Made by a program: the position numbers and the translations under genes
Part shown: one piece after another, positions 20,901 through 28,433 of the stretch
Numbering within the stretch: position 1 is the stretch's first letter
Layout: each line of letters begins with the position of its first letter
NCBI GenBank assembly: GCA_902627615.1
Contig: CACOJW010000007.1
Coordinates: 1 to 64,000, forward strand
From: an uncultured marine group III euryarchaeote
GTDB lineage: Archaea; Thermoplasmatota; Poseidoniia; MGIII; CG-Epi1
DNA: 64,000 nucleotides
Reading direction: 5' to 3'
Notes under the pieces: generated by a model
Database searches by the model: none
Told to the model about the DNA's origin: nothing
What the model saw: only the letters and a program-made list of their open reading frames with translations

Positions 20901-23900
20901 CATCTCCAATTAAGTCACCGTCAGAATCTGTATTTGTTGGATCAGTACCATAATTGTTTACTTCCTCACCATCTTCTAATCCGTCGCTATCTGTATCCTT
21001 AGTAAGTGGGTTTGTTGCATATCCCGACATGTAGTAGCATTCTTTTTCAAATCCAGGAACTGGGTCGCCAAAGACATCATTTGAGCAATCAGTTCCGTCT
21101 GTTTTAATTTCATAATGCCAAACATCACCTAAACCATAACGTACGTTTTTTGTTCCTTCAAATGAGCAAAATTCATCTTCTTGGCCACAATAGTTCCATT
21201 CACCACCTAGTATTTCATCTCCGTCAGACAAACCATCATTATCAGTGTCTGGATCATTTGCTTCAGTACTATATTCATTAATTTCATCATAATCATTGAG
21301 ACTATCATCATCAGTATCTTCTTTTAGGGGATTAGTGCCATATAACTCAATTTCGTCGCCGTCGCTAATTCCGTCTCCATCAGTATCATTATTATTCATA
21401 TCTGTGAAATGAATTGTATTCTCGGTTAAATCAGATAAGCCGTCTCCATCCGTATCACGTTCATCGGCAGGAACGTCATCTGTGGGATCCTTCAAGGGAT
21501 TTGTATCGTCTAAACTTATTTCCCAACCATCAATTGTCCCTCCTCCATCTGTATCCTCAAGTAGAGGATTAGTACCATCAAGTTCATTACGCTCACCGTC
21601 TTCATTGTAATCACATGCTACGCCCGTTATTGGTGAAATCCACTCGCATTCGAAAGATACTTGTATTTCTTCAGCATCAGTTAGTCCGTCGTCATCCGTA
21701 TCTTCATCATTAGGATTTGTAAAATAAATAATGACTTCCTCATAGTCACTGAGCCCATCATCATCAGTATCCACGTCATTAGGATCGGTTCCGTGTGTTT
21801 CTATTTCTTCGGGATCTCTTAAACCGTCTCCATCTGAATCATTCTCGTCGTCATTTGGGTCACGAGGGTCAGTTTGATCTTCACCTTCCTCAAAATCACT
21901 TCTTCCACCTCCATCAGTGTCCCATAATGTTGGATCGGTTTCTCCAAAATCTAACTTTCCATTAGAATTAGTATCTTCTTCACCATCACCTAAACCATCG
22001 CCATCAGTATCTTCACTTCGGGGGTCCGTTACAGATAGACTATTTTCATCAGGTTGCCATGTTTCTAAGCAAGCAGTTAGTACACCTCCCGTCTTTGTTC
22101 TGCATGGTTGCAAATTATTATCTATTTCTTCCCAGATATCGGAGAGAGCTATCCCCAATTCTAGGCCATCGAATAATCCATCACCATCCGTGTCATGATT
22201 TTTAGGATTGGTGTAATGTATGTAGTATTCATCTCCGTCTGTGAGTCCATCGTTATCAGAATCTGAGTCCAAAGGGTGGCTGCAGAATCTTCCTGAGGAG
22301 GGTGTAATTAGAGAGCAATTAATTTCTTCGTTATCTCTTAGTCCATCACCGTCAGTATCTTGAAGTAACGGATTAGTTCCGGTATTCTCTTTATTAACAT
22401 ATTCGCCAGTGTTAGTCTCAGCTCCATCAGAATACGAATCTCCATCCGTGTCAGGATTTGATAAATTCGTTTCTCCAGATTCAAAACCGTCCCACTTCCC
22501 ATTTCCATTGAGATCTTCTTCATGATCCCATAGGCCATCACCGTCACTATCTACTTGCTCACTAGTAGTTCCAGGTTGAGTACCGTTGCCTTCCACAGTA
22601 TTGTCCTCACCACTTGTTCCAGCACTATTTCCATCACACGTAGGGCATGTGTTTGATGAAGTAGGTTCAAATGTTAACCATCCTATTTCATCTAATAATA
22701 CTTCAGCATAGGCGTGGCCATTAAGCATAGTAACAACTCTGGTGTCTTCTTCAATCGAGATTCCAGTACTACTTCCGTAGCCATTACTCTCCCATTCCTC
22801 AGGAGTTACTACAGATCCAACTCCATTTCCTTCTACATACCGCGTTGGAATGTTGTTAAGTCTTGATAAAATAGTAAAAGCAGAAGCATAGTTTGTGCAT
22901 TTTCCATCCTTTGCAGGATTTCCAAATAAGAAGTAATCAATATAATCATCGCCATCTGGTGTTAATGTCCCATTAATATTGTAAAAGTAATTATTTCTGA
23001 GATAATACATTATAGCTTCAGCTTTTTCAAAATCACTTGTTTTACCTTCAGTAATTGAGGCGGCTAAGTCATACACATCATTGTTTGGTCCAGGTCTTGA
23101 AGGGAAATTAGGTACTTCAACAAGCTGAGCGGAAAAGCTATCAGGCGCATTAGCAGCTTGTTTAACAGAATCAGGGATAGTATATTCTGTCATCGTAAAT
23201 TGATAAGATTGAGCGTAGCCGTCAACTTTCATGTTGAAAGCACTATCCATTGTTACAGAGTTTGCAATGAATGCTGAGTTAGTGTGTAATGCAGTAGAGA
23301 GATAACCTTGCACAGGCATAATCCAATTCATAGTGTAAGTATATTGTTCACTTGTTATCTCAGGATGTGTGACTAAATAATCATACGAAAAAGCACCATC
23401 GCCGGTAGTCCAATATCCCGGATCTTCATCTATTCCTGATACGATGTCATATTGTTCACAACCTGGAGAAGGGCACCATTGACTTCTAGAGTAGGTATCA
23501 GTTACAGGGTCATATCCGTTATCGTATACGTCTTTAGCTACAGTTCTCCAATATTGTGGATTTGCAGTAGGTTCCTCGCAATTGTCACATTTTACAGTAA
23601 ATTTCACAGCAGCAAGCATAGCTAATGGATAAAACCCTTCCAATCCTCCATTCATTCCGTTCGCATCAGGCTGTGGAGTCCAATCATTGTTTTTAGACAT
23701 GTCCTCAGCCCACGAAGGTAATGGCGGATCATCATCTTCCATGTCAGGTATTCCATCGCCATCACTGTCAGCATTGTTTGGATCTAGATAATCTATCATG
23801 TTTTCATACATGTCAGGAATTCCATCTCCATCGGAATCTGTCAATTCTTCTTGATCAAATACACCGTCTCCATCGGCGTCCGGGTCCATACAATTCGTTA

Positions 23901-24234
23901 TTCCATCTCCGTCTAAATCGCCTTCACAATCGTAGAGATCTTCCATATTTGGAGGGACAAAATCTTCGTTTACAAGATCATTCCAAAAATCCATTTCAGC
24001 CATATCTGAAATTCCATCGTTATCCATGTCGAAATCATTTGGATCGAAGCCTAGAGAAATTTCATAATCATCAGATAGTCCGTCCCCATCACTGTCTCTG
24101 AAAGGAGGGGTCCCGTCGTTTTCCAAACTGTTTAAGTCATCAATACTTGATGCTCTGGAGAGAAATGGAGAATATGGCAAAGCAGTTAACAGTAAAATTG
24201 CAACAATCAGTGCTTGGTATTTCTTCCCGCGCAT
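14968..24234 (-). CDS. Giant membrane protein: transglutaminase core, calcium-type TSP3 repeats, Ig-like repeats, TM helix, DUF4129-like tail
   Basis: A 3,088-residue protein heading the MoxR/DUF58 operon. Order of parts: signal peptide (1-30); short block of D-x-D-x-D-G repeats (about 47-175); transglutaminase-like domain (about 380-525) with the catalytic-type Cys in GKCTNYASAF (near 446), His in NGHAYAEV (near 507) and the acidic residue in WLTFEPT (near 521); a long array of bacterial-type TSP3 repeats (about 562-2065) with a period of 23 residues where regular; a series of Ig/CnaB-like beta modules (about 2075-2915); a membrane helix (IPLFVGIPAALLVTGYYMYW, near 2925-2945); and a cytoplasmic segment with YHQLLNILSRYGF and TVREF that resembles the DUF4129 domain usual in TgpA-type proteins. 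It probably binds calcium, spans a long distance from the cell surface and crosslinks or cleaves proteins there; the substrate is unknown. A gattaaat box lies about 34 bases upstream. Confidence 0.88.
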   Translation of the reverse strand: MRGKKYQALIVAILLLTALPYSPFLSRASSIDDLNSLENDGTPPFRDSDGDGLSDDYEISLGFDPNDFDMDNDGISDMAEMDFWNDLVNEDFVPPNMEDLYDCEGDLDGDGITNCMDPDADGDGVFDQEELTDSDGDGIPDMYENMIDYLDPNNADSDGDGIPDMEDDDPPLPSWAEDMSKNNDWTPQPDANGMNGGLEGFYPLAMLAAVKFTVKCDNCEEPTANPQYWRTVAKDVYDNGYDPVTDTYSRSQWCPSPGCEQYDIVSGIDEDPGYWTTGDGAFSYDYLVTHPEITSEQYTYTMNWIMPVQGYLSTALHTNSAFIANSVTMDSAFNMKVDGYAQSYQFTMTEYTIPDSVKQAANAPDSFSAQLVEVPNFPSRPGPNNDVYDLAASITEGKTSDFEKAEAIMYYLRNNYFYNINGTLTPDGDDYIDYFLFGNPAKDGKCTNYASAFTILSRLNNIPTRYVEGNGVGSVVTPEEWESNGYGSSTGISIEEDTRVVTMLNGHAYAEVLLDEIGWLTFEPTSSNTCPTCDGNSAGTSGEDNTVEGNGTQPGTTSEQVDSDGDGLWDHEEDLNGNGKWDGFESGETNLSNPDTDGDSYSDGAETNTGEYVNKENTGTNPLLQDTDGDGLRDNEEINCSLITPSSGRFCSHPLDSDSDNDGLTDGDEYYIHYTNPKNHDTDGDGLFDGLELGIALSDIWEEIDNNLQPCRTKTGGVLTACLETWQPDENSLSVTDPRSEDTDGDGLGDGEEDTNSNGKLDFGETDPTLWDTDGGGRSDFEEGEDQTDPRDPNDDENDSDGDGLRDPEEIETHGTDPNDVDTDDDGLSDYEEVIIYFTNPNDEDTDDDGLTDAEEIQVSFECEWISPITGVACDYNEDGERNELDGTNPLLEDTDGGGTIDGWEISLDDTNPLKDPTDDVPADERDTDGDGLSDLTENTIHFTDMNNNDTDGDGISDGDEIELYGTNPLKEDTDDDSLNDYDEINEYSTEANDPDTDNDGLSDGDEILGGEWNYCGQEDEFCSFEGTKNVRYGLGDVWHYEIKTDGTDCSNDVFGDPVPGFEKECYYMSGYATNPLTKDTDSDGLEDGEEVNNYGTDPTNTDSDGDLIGDGAEINTYGTDPIDSDSDDDELDDGAEINEYSTEPNDDDSDDDGLSDGEEVNTYDTNPNNEDSDADGISDENEVMGNFPDCLWEHPVTGITCDFNGDGLQNIDDATDPNEADSDDGLVGDGVEIYVDITNPLDNTDDDTSDIDQDGDGLTDGQEYVLGTDKTEWDSDGDGLSDGDEVNNLTSDPLNTDSDGDGLNDGEEVNDYGTNLTLKDTDGDGLEDGDEVNTHGTDPTTSDSDGDGLTDSEEINIHSTNPNNADTDSDGLNDWIELNTHETDPTLEDTDEDGLNDGEEINDYDTNPIVKDSDGDGLEDGDEINTYDSNPTLTDTDDDGVSDGSEVFTYGTEPNNNDTDGDGLSDGSEINVHGSNPLDIDSDNDQLSDGNEISNGCDPLDKDTDGDNIEDYNETAVYNTYCWSADSDSDEINDYDEITNCEYGPDENECTIPNNADSDGDDLADGEEIDDYGTNPLDSDSDNDGLSDGYEIAANPSQTDPLLWDSDGGGVGDGVELLTDGTNPNNAADDNVAANDDDSDGLTNGEEDVYGTDKDNPDTDGDNLPDGYEVNTVGSNPALADTDGDDLNDYVEHNITNTNPTNTDSDGDLLSDGEENNTYFTDPNAGDSDSDGLNDYFEVNYEGIDPLDDDSDDDEVSDGDEINIYNSDPTDTDTDDDGLEDGDEANTHNTDPTKEDTDLDGLNDYSEINTHGTDPLASDSDNDGLSDGAEVNTHGTNPLDNDSDDDSLLDGLEISLESNPLSADSDGDGLDDYWEWQRNAEGYTYSLNSNDTDGDGLEDGYEDADNDGLGNLNEIQGDNSGGYVTDPLDEDTDGDGLYDGDEIDPWNIKKDSINNQYNYPSDPTKQDSDGDLLTDIQEVLPSNDTYESRTNPKKVDTDNDGLNDTEEVSYYWNTTSNNATYLIYYNASGNISGWQTSDPREENTDGDAWEDGDADEVNPVYGYFEDEDPPWGSPPSRSGEPETPPEEVYKNQEFIWSFEMINSTSDEPYVGIVIDAYINETREVGSVSHKIGTGVSDAEGFVEIICNGTSLASIIRAGDWVIQLHRPLQFVTHANESKRIIQSWSPTLDLKIKGNSTIQLNIPDDFTGASGDTAIITGKLFEDDNLPIPDETIDLEVQGIGSFSEITNEDGSFAISIELPETEDEVITNLFFEYEGTENVSGNSITDAVRVINASVNFEFKEDNAKTLDIGQTYLIQGNISGDELQEPTGTIIIDYSEITLGEIEVSGNQDWEINITIPLNSSWGASLLKATYSGDGFHPSSIIVSEVTVRGESNLTLERVESLRNNNIKLEGNLTDHNGDPIIERTINLYYNDDIIGSAQTNSEGRFSFSERDFSEDNPGLHSISARLLDDTDLIGSIANNELTLLASPMFEFLIDTKCQSTGEETWDCKAKQGIDYTLGGTLIDELGLPLSEITISFFREDLGYLEEETDENGKFEFVTPIPDDENEIIEIKLEIEENDKTDKLENDVFVTPQSEVIITLNLNETVHRGEILTIDIEVRDESENSVSFKPIEIRIDNTLYSDKITDDNGQFTLEHPLPSNYNLGVDNVSVTFHEIGEYLGNQTNATFAVYGSSSFENIKVRGDGFDGKIVRGGQIIIEGILVDDLGNRIVGNASTITAEIGKSGLNTTFTDENTFVTSGVVSEKYRNNKTLRLNYLGTDYVVGDSYTSMEKVLVPTVINFDFEPKTVFGGENVNVSIWLEEDDRSPLPDANINITLTKYLDNGMQLDEETKLSLITDSTGYTKFSFIFPTNGTSVTAVIEFGGGYVQAFYDTPQETEFTKTNIAISITKDIAPTPPFDFDKYIPLFVGIPAALLVTGYYMYWTQKHKYEVRNLIKQMQKELNKDEDYRQIIIKSYHQLLNILSRYGFIKTRTQTVREFTDVMTRALPIPEHSVKLLTSLFEIARYSGIKPKVVDEFGMEMIDGSYNIWCVEAINSLHDVEMELNAGLKQGKISRFTNVFGMGGNK
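18060..22552 (-). repeat. Coding tandem repeat array, 69-bp period (TSP3-type calcium-binding repeats)
   Basis: Within the giant gene, a unit of 23 codons recurs dozens of times; a typical unit reads DTDGDGLEDGDEVNTHGT followed by D-P and a short variable tail. Each unit carries one acidic DxDxDG loop of the EF-hand-like calcium type. Units differ at synonymous sites and at many amino acids, so the array is an old, selected repeat rather than a recent amplification. About five longer insertions with cysteines interrupt it. The mirror-image serine/proline-rich frames on the plus strand across this region are shadows of the repeat. Confidence 0.93.
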
Positions 24235-24289
24235 AGTAAGATAAAAACGACAGCGGTAAGACTGATTAAATGATTTAGCCTAGAAAAAA

Positions 24290-24367
24290 TGGCGCCCGCG
24301 CCGGGATTTGAACCCGGGTCCTCAGCTCGACAGGCTGAGATGATAGGCCAGGCTACACCACGCGAGC
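24290..24367 (-). tRNA. tRNA-Asp (GTC)
   Basis: Cloverleaf on the minus strand: acceptor stem GCTCGCG/CGCGGGC, D-arm with GTAGCCTGGCC, anticodon stem TCAGC/GCTGA enclosing the loop CTGTCGA with anticodon GTC, and T-arm CCGGG-TTCAAAT-CCCGG. The discriminator base is G and CCA is encoded. The gene is much more GC-rich than its surroundings, and no intron is visible. Confidence 0.95.
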
Positions 24368-24390
24368 ACGAAGCCGGACCGGAGCCCTTT

Positions 24391-24398
24391 GTATATAG
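24391..24398 (-). promoter_or_regulatory. TATA box of the tRNA-Asp gene
   Basis: The sequence TATATA at 24392-24397 is centred about 27 bases upstream of the first base of the mature tRNA, the standard archaeal spacing. Confidence 0.65.
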
Positions 24399-24417
24399 GC
24401 TTTACCAAGCAAAAGGT

Positions 24418-24606
24418 TTACATTCCCATATTAAGGCGAAAACTAGGATTTCCGGCTTCAGTATTTCCAAAAATATCTTCACTTTCACCGTCTTCCATCA
24501 TAGCGCCCATAAGTACGCCAACAGTTTCTTGTAAAAATCTAAGTTCTACTTGAAGCTCAGATATTGTTTCTTGGAGTTTTTTGATTTCTTCCGTTTCTGA
24601 AGTCAC
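24418..24606 (-). CDS. Small coiled-coil protein (62 aa)
   Basis: Function unknown. The 62 residues start with a GTG and form a heptad-like helix (EEIKKLQETISELQVELRFL) followed by a glycine- and acid-rich tail ending FRLNMGM. A TATA-like TTATAA at 24631-24636 is centred 27 bases upstream of the GTG, the same leaderless layout as confirmed genes nearby, which is the main reason to call it. It lies between tRNA-Asp and etfA. It could be an oligomerising adaptor, but nothing shows a partner. Confidence 0.58.
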   Translation of the reverse strand: MTSETEEIKKLQETISELQVELRFLQETVGVLMGAMMEDGESEDIFGNTEAGNPSFRLNMGM

Positions 24607-24646
24607 TAATCTGGATAGATAATGACCCCTTATAACACTATGTTTT

Positions 24647-25564
24647 CTAATTTTCTAATTTAGATTTTAACAAAGGTATAATTTCGAATAAATCTCCAAC
24701 AATGCCATAATCAGCAACCTTGAAAATTGGAGCTTCCGAATCTTTATTTATTGCGACTATAAATTTTGAACCACTCATACCGCCTAAATGCTGAATTGCT
24801 CCGGAGATTCCGATTGCCATGTACAAATCAGGAGTTACAGTTTTACCAGTTTGACCAACCTGGTGAGAGTGAGTTACCCATCCTGCATCAACGATTGCTC
24901 TACTTGCTCCTGCAGCAGCGCCCATTGCAGCAGCTAAAGGTCTAATATGCTCGTCATAATTTTCAGGACTTTCCAATCCTCTTCCACCACTAACGACAAT
25001 ACTAGCTTCAGTTAATTCGATTGTTCCAGCGCCAACGTTTTCAATAGTAGTTGTGGTAAGTCCAGAATCAGGTATTTCTCCACTGAAGTTCTCTACACTT
25101 CCTGACCAAGATTCACCAGCAGGATACGCATTGTTTCTAATACTCAAAACTACAGAATCTGTGGTATTGGACTTGGCAAGCACTTTTCCGGCATAATTCG
25201 GTCTGACGAATCCTTCATTTCCAGCTTCTAAGCAGTCTCCCAAATAGCCCCACCCTAGCTCGGCAGCCACTCTCGGACCTAAATCTTTGCCCATAGTCGT
25301 AGCCCCCATCAACACTTTTGTTGCATTATTCTGATTAACAATTTGCGCAACTATTGATGTAAATTTTACAGGATCATAATATTCAAGTGCTTCATCGTCT
25401 GCAATAATTATTTTTGAAGTTGATAATTTCATTGCAGCATCTGATATTCCCTTACCCATCACAATACCGATTACATCTCCCATTCCTGAGGCGACAGCAG
25501 CCACTTGCTGAGAAATTTCTTTAACGTCATTTCCATCAACTTCTCCGACAACAATTACGCTCAT
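24647..25564 (-). CDS. etfA: Electron transfer flavoprotein, alpha subunit
   Basis: With EtfB it forms the soluble FAD protein that takes electrons from acyl-CoA dehydrogenases. The 305-residue product has the N-terminal Rossmann-like half and the C-terminal FAD domain with IVVSGGRGL (near 186), THSHQVGQTGKTV (near 238), YMAIGISGAIQHLGGM (near 255) and IFKVADYGIVGD (near 283), which contact the FAD. It starts inside the etfB stop (ATGA overlap), so the two subunits are coupled. A typical non-bifurcating length. Confidence 0.95.
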   Translation of the reverse strand: MSVIVVGEVDGNDVKEISQQVAAVASGMGDVIGIVMGKGISDAAMKLSTSKIIIADDEALEYYDPVKFTSIVAQIVNQNNATKVLMGATTMGKDLGPRVAAELGWGYLGDCLEAGNEGFVRPNYAGKVLAKSNTTDSVVLSIRNNAYPAGESWSGSVENFSGEIPDSGLTTTTIENVGAGTIELTEASIVVSGGRGLESPENYDEHIRPLAAAMGAAAGASRAIVDAGWVTHSHQVGQTGKTVTPDLYMAIGISGAIQHLGGMSGSKFIVAINKDSEAPIFKVADYGIVGDLFEIIPLLKSKLEN

Positions 25565-26322
25565 ATTACTTTAGCCTCCGTTTTTAGTTTTTCAATTAAT
25601 TTATCAACCTTATCTTCAGAACTTTCTCCTTCAATAATCATACCTCCACCTCTTGCAGGTGGTAAGCTGCATTCAGCAGTTTCAACATCGTTACTTTCTA
25701 CGGGTTCTACAGTTCTACTCTCGAAGGGTTTCCTCTTGGACATCATTATATCTTTGAGAGCTGGAAATCTAACTTTTGTCATATCTTTCTGACAGGTTAC
25801 CAAGAGAGGGTTTGAGCACTCAATAATTTGTAGGCCTCCTTCGACCTGTCTTTTTGCAGTAAATTTACCATCGTTCAATTCTAAATTAGTAACTCCAGAA
25901 ATGTGAGGAATTCCCAACATGTGCGCAATCATAGGTCCAGTTGCACTTTGATAGTAATCAATACCTTGTACTCCTCCGATTATTAAATCGGCTTCCATTT
26001 CTTTGATTGCATTAGATAAAACAGTTGCATTTGCAGAGGGTTTATCCCCTCTGTAATTGTCCTGGCGTAAGACGATAGCTTCATCAGCGCCTATAGCCAT
26101 CATTTTTCTTAAATCCGTATCTATACTTCCATCATTAGAGAATAAGCTCAAAATTGTAACTTTTCCTCCGTTTGCTTCTTTGAATTGGACAGCTTGTTCC
26201 ACTGCAAATTCATCATATGGGTTTACCATGTATTTGAATCCACTTTCGTTTACTTTTCCGTCTACTATTTCTAATCGTGACTCAGTATCAGGAACCATTT
26301 TAACAAGGACAACTATGTTCAT
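25561..26322 (-). CDS. etfB: Electron transfer flavoprotein, beta subunit
   Basis: Partner of EtfA, 253 residues. Signatures: MNIVVLVKMVPDTESRL at the N-terminus, YMVNPYDEFAVEQAV near 31, and a central region with GVQGIDYYQSATGPMIAHML near 118, which corresponds to the family's nucleotide-binding stretch. The box TTTTAAAG at about 26343-26351 is centred 25 bases upstream of the ATG, suggesting a leaderless etfBA message. It lies 35 bases after the gene for its likely membrane partner and 4 bases into etfA. Confidence 0.95.
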   Translation of the reverse strand: MNIVVLVKMVPDTESRLEIVDGKVNESGFKYMVNPYDEFAVEQAVQFKEANGGKVTILSLFSNDGSIDTDLRKMMAIGADEAIVLRQDNYRGDKPSANATVLSNAIKEMEADLIIGGVQGIDYYQSATGPMIAHMLGIPHISGVTNLELNDGKFTAKRQVEGGLQIIECSNPLLVTCQKDMTKVRFPALKDIMMSKRKPFESRTVEPVESNDVETAECSLPPARGGGMIIEGESSEDKVDKLIEKLKTEAKVI

Positions 26323-26357
26323 GCTACCCGTTTTACGTGAGCTCTTTAAAACTTATG

Positions 26358-28403
26358 CTACACTTCTTCACTTAGTGGTTCTTTCTCATTAGTTTTTAGG
26401 ATGTCTGGATTATTATCTGTATTTAAATTTTCAAGCATTATTTCAGAGATATCTTTGACTGGTTTTCCGTCCCCTATTTCCTTTAGTCCATCCGTCATCA
26501 TTGTCATACAGAAAGGGCAACCTACTGCTACACAATCAGCGTCAGTATCAGAGGCTTCTTTTGCTCTAATTTCATTAACTCTTTTATCCGCATCTTCTTC
26601 CATCCAAACTCTTGCACCTCCTCCACCACAGCAGAAGGATTTTTGGCCGTGTCTCTCCATTTCTATTAGATCCCCTCCTAGAGCTTGTCTTGGAGCCTCG
26701 GTTTCACCACCGATTCTACCTAGATAGCAAGGGTCATGGAATGTTACTTTATGTTCAAATTTATTAATATTTAATTTTTCCTCTTGTTTCAGTTCATTCA
26801 GGACTTGTGAATGATGATATACTTCGTATTTACCACCATATTTTTCGTATTCTTTTCCAATGGTATGGAAACAATGTGGACATGCAGTAATAACTTTCAG
26901 AGTGCCTACAGAATCTAGGCTTTCGATAGTCATTTCAGCCATCATTTGGAATAGGAATTCATTACCAGCTCTTCTTGCACAATCTCCATTACACATTTCC
27001 ATTTCTCCTAAAATAGAAAAATCAACACCTGCTTCTTTCAAGAGCATAGCGGTAGCTCTTGAAACCTTTTTATTTCTATCGTCAAAAGAACCGGCACATC
27101 CTACATAGAATAAATATTCCGCCGGTTCACCTATTTTTATTTCTAAGCCCTCAGCCCAATCAGCTCTTGTGTGGGCCCCCATTCCCCAAGGGTTTGAGTT
27201 TCTTTCCAAATTGTTGAAAAGATTTTGTAATTCTTCTGGAAAATCAGATGCTTCCATAACCAAGTGCCTTCTAGTATCAGTAAGTTTTGGAACGTGCTCA
27301 ATGTGCACTGGACAGGCGTCAACACAAGCATAGCATGTAGTGCAGGCCCAAATAGCGTCAGGAGTAAATCTATCTACCATTGTCTCCTCAGGTTGTTCCC
27401 CGGCTAGCAACAGCGATCCGTGTTCTTTACCGTAATTCTTAACATCCATTATTATCTGCATTGGATTTAGAGTTTTACCGCTACCATATGCCGGACAAAC
27501 ATCTTGACATCTCGCACAGGCAGTACAAGCCCAACCATCAGATAGCTGTCTCCAAGTAAATTCTTCAAATTTATTTACTCCTAAATTCAGATTGTCAAAA
27601 TCTAGGTCATCAGTTTTTACAGCTACATCCTTATCATCTAGTTGCAATGGACGCATTGCACCCAAAGGGTCATGATCTTGGAACATTACGTTTGGAATAG
27701 TTCCGATTAAATGGGAATGTTTTGTTTGTGGTATTTCAATTAGGAATCCACCTATCAAAATCATGTGCAACCAATAGCTTGCATCGATAAACGTTCTTAG
27801 AAAACTTTCATTCATGTTTTCCATTTGTATTGCAAATAAAACACCTATTGGCTCCCAATAATTTAGATGAGTTTTGTTCTCTTCAATCATTTCCCCAGCT
27901 TCCACGATAAAAGCAGTTATTACAATTCCTAAAATAGCGAATAAAATAAAAACACCTTCCATACTCGCGTCCTTTAGTTTTTCAGGTCTTACAATTAATC
28001 TACGATATAGAGCAAAAAGAATGCCTATTCCGGCCATTGTATATCCTATATCTACTACTAAATTCCAAATGTTTCCAAGATAAATGAAGTGTAGGAATCT
28101 TAAAAATAGTCCGCCAGTACCTAAGTCGATAACATCACTTACCAGCATTAGGAAACCCCAAAAAATTAATGCGTGTGCATAACCAGCTAGTTTATCCTCT
28201 ACCACTTTTCTTTGACCTAGCCAATCAGTCAAAAATTCTTTCATTCGTTGTTGCCAAGAATTAAAGCGATCATCGTCTTTTCCTAATCTAATTAATTTAA
28301 TTATGAATCCAACTTGGTATACATGTAAACCAATTGCAATAAATGACCATATTCCTATAAATATGTACCATGGTATTCCGTAATAATCGTGGAAAGGATC
28401 CAT
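26358..28403 (-). CDS. Membrane Fe-S oxidoreductase, probable ETF:quinone oxidoreductase
   Basis: A 681-residue protein with an N-terminal NarI-like cytochrome b domain (five or six helices, residues about 10-240, with several His), two ferredoxin-type 4Fe-4S motifs (CTACARCQDVCP near 295 and CTTCYACVDACP near 357), and two C-terminal cysteine-rich CCG-type domains as in HdrD/GlpC (FYVGCAGSF near 425 and FCCGGGGARVW near 590). This build matches the HdrD-like membrane oxidoreductases found beside etfAB, shown in some bacteria to pass electrons from ETF to (methyl)menaquinone. Here too it lies directly upstream of etfBA. A TATA-like cttatact at 28427-28434 is 27 bases before the ATG. The exact quinone is unknown. 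Confidence 0.87.
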   Translation of the reverse strand: MDPFHDYYGIPWYIFIGIWSFIAIGLHVYQVGFIIKLIRLGKDDDRFNSWQQRMKEFLTDWLGQRKVVEDKLAGYAHALIFWGFLMLVSDVIDLGTGGLFLRFLHFIYLGNIWNLVVDIGYTMAGIGILFALYRRLIVRPEKLKDASMEGVFILFAILGIVITAFIVEAGEMIEENKTHLNYWEPIGVLFAIQMENMNESFLRTFIDASYWLHMILIGGFLIEIPQTKHSHLIGTIPNVMFQDHDPLGAMRPLQLDDKDVAVKTDDLDFDNLNLGVNKFEEFTWRQLSDGWACTACARCQDVCPAYGSGKTLNPMQIIMDVKNYGKEHGSLLLAGEQPEETMVDRFTPDAIWACTTCYACVDACPVHIEHVPKLTDTRRHLVMEASDFPEELQNLFNNLERNSNPWGMGAHTRADWAEGLEIKIGEPAEYLFYVGCAGSFDDRNKKVSRATAMLLKEAGVDFSILGEMEMCNGDCARRAGNEFLFQMMAEMTIESLDSVGTLKVITACPHCFHTIGKEYEKYGGKYEVYHHSQVLNELKQEEKLNINKFEHKVTFHDPCYLGRIGGETEAPRQALGGDLIEMERHGQKSFCCGGGGARVWMEEDADKRVNEIRAKEASDTDADCVAVGCPFCMTMMTDGLKEIGDGKPVKDISEIMLENLNTDNNPDILKTNEKEPLSEEV

Positions 28404-28433
28404 ATGCGTCCCATTGCTATGTAAACGCTTATA

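Noticed and set aside
18060-22552. Possible CRISPR array because of the regular 69-bp period
   Set aside because: Repeats are in frame, diverged at synonymous sites and have no unique spacers between identical units; no cas genes are near.
23721-24101. 126-residue His/Leu/Arg-rich plus-strand ORF
   Set aside because: Complement of the N-terminal D-x-D-x-D-G repeats of the giant protein; low complexity and no start context.
24289-24534. 81-residue plus-strand ORF over the tRNA
   Set aside because: It covers tRNA-Asp in antisense and has no coding signal.
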